Origin: Deltaproteobacteria bacterium
GTDB lineage: Bacteria; Myxococcota_A; UBA9160; UBA4427
DNA: 64,000 bases
Direction: 5' to 3'
Assembly: GCA_029261835.1 (NCBI GenBank)
Contig: JAJDAO010000003.1
Location: 248,001-312,000 of the forward strand
Positions 61,553 through 64,000 of this stretch are shown piece by piece. The notes under the pieces were generated by a model. The model had not been told where the DNA came from and ran no database searches. It worked only from the letters and a program-made list of their open reading frames with translations. Positions within the stretch are counted from its first letter, which is position 1, and every line of letters starts with the position of its first letter. The position numbers and the translations under genes are program-made.

Positions 61553-62614
61553 ATGGCGGTCAGCGAGTTCTTCTTTCGGCTCTCGCCCGAGCGGGTGCTC
61601 GAGGCTGTGGAGGCGGGCGGCTTCAGGCCCACGGGCCACTGCTTTGCCCTGAACGCGCTGGAGAACCGCGTCTACGACGTCCGTTTGGAGGACGATCGCC
61701 ACGTTGTAGCGAAGTTCTATCGGCCGGGCCGCTGGAGCCGGGAGGCGATCCTGGAGGAGCACCGCCTGCTCTCGGCTCTCCAGCGGGCGGAGATTCCCGT
61801 CTGCGTGCCGCTGGCTTTCGAGGACGGCGAGACTCTGCATCAGGTAGAGGGCATCCACTACGCGATCTGGCCGCGAACCGGGGGCCGCTCACCCGACGAG
61901 CTGGACGACGAGCAGGTCTGCGTGCTCGGGCGGCTCCTTGCCCGAATCCACAACGTGGGCGAGGCCGTCTCGCTTCGCCATCGCCGGAGCCTCAGTTCTC
62001 GCCAGTTCCCATGCGAGGCTCTGGCGCTTCTCGAGCAGCGGAGCTTTCTGCCGCCGGCCTGCGCCGGACGCTACCGGCGTGCGGTGACGGAGCTGACCAC
62101 GACTTATGACGACTGGAGCGGCGGGGTTCCGCTTCATCCCATCCACGGCGACTGCCACATGGGCAATCTGCTGCGCGGCGACGAGGGCTGGTTCTTCCTC
62201 GACTTCGACGACATGCTACTGGGACCGGCGGTGCAGGATATCTGGATGCTGCTGCCGGGACGTGATCACCACGCCGCGCACCAGCGGGCGCTGCTCGTCG
62301 AGGCGTATCAGGAGTTTCGGCCCTTCGACACGCGTACGCTGCGGTTGATCGAGCCGTTGCGCGCCTTTCGCTTCGTCTGCTACGCGGGCTGGATCGCCCG
62401 CCGTTGGCAAGACCCCGCGTTTCCAGATGCCTTTCCGCACTTTGGCAGCGAGGAGTACTGGGAGAACGAGACACGCGATCTCGAGGAGCAGCTCGAGTTG
62501 ATCCTGGCTGGCGAGGGAGCCTGGGAGGAGCCTCTCGAGACCGACGTCCGATCGGCAACGGAGCCATCGGATCAGGGCGGGCTAAGCAACAAGGACTTCT
62601 TCTGGGATCTGTGA
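61553..62614 (+). CDS. srkA: SrkA/YihE-like serine/threonine protein kinase
   Basis: A 353-residue kinase of the YihE/RdoA (SrkA) family, related to aminoglycoside phosphotransferases and linked to envelope-stress survival in E. coli. It shows the Lys region 'ENRVYDVRLEDDRHVVAKFY', catalytic loop 'PIHGDCHMGNLLRGDEGWFF' and metal-binding 'LDFDDMLLGPAVQDIWMLLP'. C-terminal 'RRWQDPAFPDAFPHFGSEEY' also fits the family. The ATG at 61553 is the family start; it is divergent from meaA with a 103-bp gap. Confidence 0.92.
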   Translation: MAVSEFFFRLSPERVLEAVEAGGFRPTGHCFALNALENRVYDVRLEDDRHVVAKFYRPGRWSREAILEEHRLLSALQRAEIPVCVPLAFEDGETLHQVEGIHYAIWPRTGGRSPDELDDEQVCVLGRLLARIHNVGEAVSLRHRRSLSSRQFPCEALALLEQRSFLPPACAGRYRRAVTELTTTYDDWSGGVPLHPIHGDCHMGNLLRGDEGWFFLDFDDMLLGPAVQDIWMLLPGRDHHAAHQRALLVEAYQEFRPFDTRTLRLIEPLRAFRFVCYAGWIARRWQDPAFPDAFPHFGSEEYWENETRDLEEQLELILAGEGAWEEPLETDVRSATEPSDQGGLSNKDFFWDL

Positions 62615-62616
62615 GC

Positions 62617-62634
62617 CGCGCCGAAGTCGGCGCG
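62617..62634. terminator. Stem-loop between convergent srkA and protease genes
   Basis: Inverted repeat CGCGCCGA / TCGGCGCG in the 24-bp gap between two convergent genes; allowing a minimal loop leaves a 6-7 bp GC stem. Placement suggests a bidirectional terminator; no U-tract. Confidence 0.4.
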
Positions 62635-62638
62635 AGAC

Positions 62639-64000
62639 TCAGGGGACTACGGTCACCGCATCCGGCAGCACGGTCACTTGGCCGTCCGCATTCGTGAGTT
62701 CGAGATCGTAGGTTCCCGGGTAGATCTGCGGCTTGACGACTGTTGCCGTCATTTCCTGGGCGGAGACGAGTTGCTCGCCGCTGCAGTAGTAGACCCCGGC
62801 ATCGCCGACCAGCCGCACTTGGGGGGTTGCGGCGAAGTTCGACCCGGTGATGGTCAACACCTCGATCCAATTGACGATTGTACTCGGCGACACGCCGTCG
62901 ACCCCAGGTGGAGGCAGCAGGGCCGTCACATTCGAATCGAGGACAGCTCGATCGCGTAGATACGCGAGGTTGAGCGGACGAAAGCCGGGCATGGGCTGGC
63001 CTGCTCGGCCGGAGATGTTCGAGAAGGTAAAGGTGTTGCCCGAGTTCATCAGATAGTTCTCGCTCGGCGAGGAGCCGTCCGGCATCACGTTGTGTGAGAA
63101 TTCGACGCCGTTCTGCCCGCCATACAGCCCTACGCCCGGCGCTGCGGGTGCCACCAGGCCGAGTGCGTGACCGGTCTCATGGGCCACGATGGTGCCCAGT
63201 GCATTCGAGAAGATCCAGATGGCATTGTCGATCAGGTAGAAGCGATCCAACTCATCGGGTGACGCAGTCGCGGGATCGAAGCCGGGGTCGAGGACGATCG
63301 CATCCAGCGGATCGTCGCCAACGGCAGTGCCACCGGCTGCCGGACGCAGCGGGTCGAAGATGCTCTGGAAGAACGTGTCGAAGGAGAAGGCCAGCATCTC
63401 CCGAGCAAAGACGCCGCTCGGCGGCAGCGTGCCGCACTCCACGCTCTCTCGATTGGCGTTGTCGGGGTCGATCAGAATGCTGCCGATTGCACCGCCTCCG
63501 GTGGGGTGCGCTCCCCCGACGCAGATTCGCGTGGTGTCCGAGACCCCGGGGTCGCTCGTCGTGAAGGTCACCTGCACGGGGTCGCCACCGGTGAGGCCAT
63601 TGGGGTTGCCGTCATGGTATGCCTCGGCAACGCGATCGAGCACCGTCCCGATCACGCTGGCCCGCACCGTCGAGGAGAGGCTGGGCGCCGTGGCGGAGGC
63701 GAGGCCGAAGTGCTCGAGGTCGACGGCAAAGTCCGGACCGGGAACGGCATCCCGGTCTGCCTCGAAGTCGTACCAGATGATCTGGCCCTGACCGATTGGC
63801 GGGCTGGTGGGGAAATCGCGTATGGCGAAGTCGAGCTCGCTCGAGGATGTGGCTCCCAGGACGTCCGAGATCTCAGCCGATACGCGGTAGGTGCCCGGCA
63901 GCAGGTCTATGCCCGTCTCGATCTGACGGAAGTGTGCCACGGAGCCGTATTCGGTCGCCGTGAAGACCGATGGAACCCAGACGGGCTGCCCCGCGTAGTC
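62639..64000 (-). CDS. Metzincin-like metalloprotease with IPT/TIG domain, 5' partial
   Basis: The frame is open through the right edge, so the N-terminus is missing; the visible part is about 450 residues. Residues 'GTIVAHETGHALGLVAPAAP' give HExxHxxG; the expected third His is not immediately next, but 'GVEFSHNVMPDGSSP' supplies one and 'SENYLMNSGNTF' looks like the Met-turn, as in leishmanolysin-like enzymes with an insertion. The C-terminal about 90 residues ('VNWIEVLTITGSNFAATPQV') form an IPT/TIG immunoglobulin-like domain. Probably secreted or surface-bound. The substrate is unknown. Confidence 0.75.
   Translation of the reverse strand, partial: DYAGQPVWVPSVFTATEYGSVAHFRQIETGIDLLPGTYRVSAEISDVLGATSSSELDFAIRDFPTSPPIGQGQIIWYDFEADRDAVPGPDFAVDLEHFGLASATAPSLSSTVRASVIGTVLDRVAEAYHDGNPNGLTGGDPVQVTFTTSDPGVSDTTRICVGGAHPTGGGAIGSILIDPDNANRESVECGTLPPSGVFAREMLAFSFDTFFQSIFDPLRPAAGGTAVGDDPLDAIVLDPGFDPATASPDELDRFYLIDNAIWIFSNALGTIVAHETGHALGLVAPAAPGVGLYGGQNGVEFSHNVMPDGSSPSENYLMNSGNTFTFSNISGRAGQPMPGFRPLNLAYLRDRAVLDSNVTALLPPPGVDGVSPSTIVNWIEVLTITGSNFAATPQVRLVGDAGVYYCSGEQLVSAQEMTATVVKPQIYPGTYDLELTNADGQVTVLPDAVTVVP

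Noticed and set aside
1..64000. tRNA, rRNA or CRISPR arrays
   Set aside because: Gaps between genes are short; I saw no cloverleaf candidates or regularly spaced direct repeats. The Cas4-like nuclease has no cas neighbours.

Overview
The window is about 64 kb of GC-rich, densely packed bacterial chromosome. Gene content (Gram-negative secretion systems, a two-partner adhesin, LemA/M48 pair, HEAT-repeat T6SS gene, MeaA-type mutase, EF-P, CcmH) fits a deltaproteobacterial-type lineage such as Myxococcota or a relative. This is an inference from gene content only. I see no rRNA, tRNA or CRISPR array.

Layout. (1) 1-19.2 kb: type VI secretion (T6SS) region. A minus-strand run reads tssA, tssB, tssC, hcp, tagJ, tssE, tssF, tssG, clpV, vgrG and a DUF6484 gene. 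A protein that looks like a fusion of the two sheath subunits (TssB-like plus TssC-like) is transcribed divergently. At the far left lie a HEAT-repeat gene cut by the window edge and a LemA/M48 pair. The membrane-complex genes (tssJ, tssK, tssL, tssM) are not in the window. A 117-bp MITE-like element sits exactly at the vgrG stop codon. (2) 19.3-31 kb: housekeeping and mixed genes: YkgJ-type protein, exported protein, pgi, a class IV aminotransferase with gltA, a GT39 glycosyltransferase with yciH and a CoA-binding protein, and an active/inactive M16 peptidase pair. (3) 31-40.6 kb: a two-partner secretion locus with an outer-membrane transporter and a roughly 2,480-residue adhesin. (4) 41-47 kb: a WYL regulator broken by an amber codon, a patatin phospholipase, efp, and a ParA / acyltransferase / SDR operon whose ParA appears to start at ATT. 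(5) 47-51.4 kb: etfBA, an exported cupredoxin-like protein, an MBL hydrolase and a hydrolase-fold pseudoenzyme. (6) 51.5-53.9 kb: a second SDR / acyltransferase pair plus a YkvA-like protein. (7) 53.8-62.6 kb: thioesterase, glyoxalase II, a Cas4/AddB-like Fe-S nuclease, cysE, an orphan ccmH, and a cobalamin-dependent module (PduO-type adenosyltransferase, MeaB chaperone, MeaA-type acyl-CoA mutase), then a SrkA-like kinase. (8) 62.6-64 kb: a metzincin-like protease with an IPT/TIG domain, cut by the right edge.

How the genes fit together. TssA/E/F/G (baseplate and cap), TssB/C (sheath), Hcp (tube), VgrG (spike) and ClpV (sheath recycling) form one contractile injector. TpsB exports the TpsA adhesin. 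PduO makes adenosylcobalamin, MeaB loads and protects the mutase, and the mutase rearranges acyl-CoA thioesters. EtfAB and citrate synthase belong to the same central carbon and electron-transfer metabolism. The most unusual items are the TssB-TssC fusion, the MITE over the vgrG stop, the ATT-start ParA, the active-site-less hydrolase, and the duplicated SDR/acyltransferase pair.
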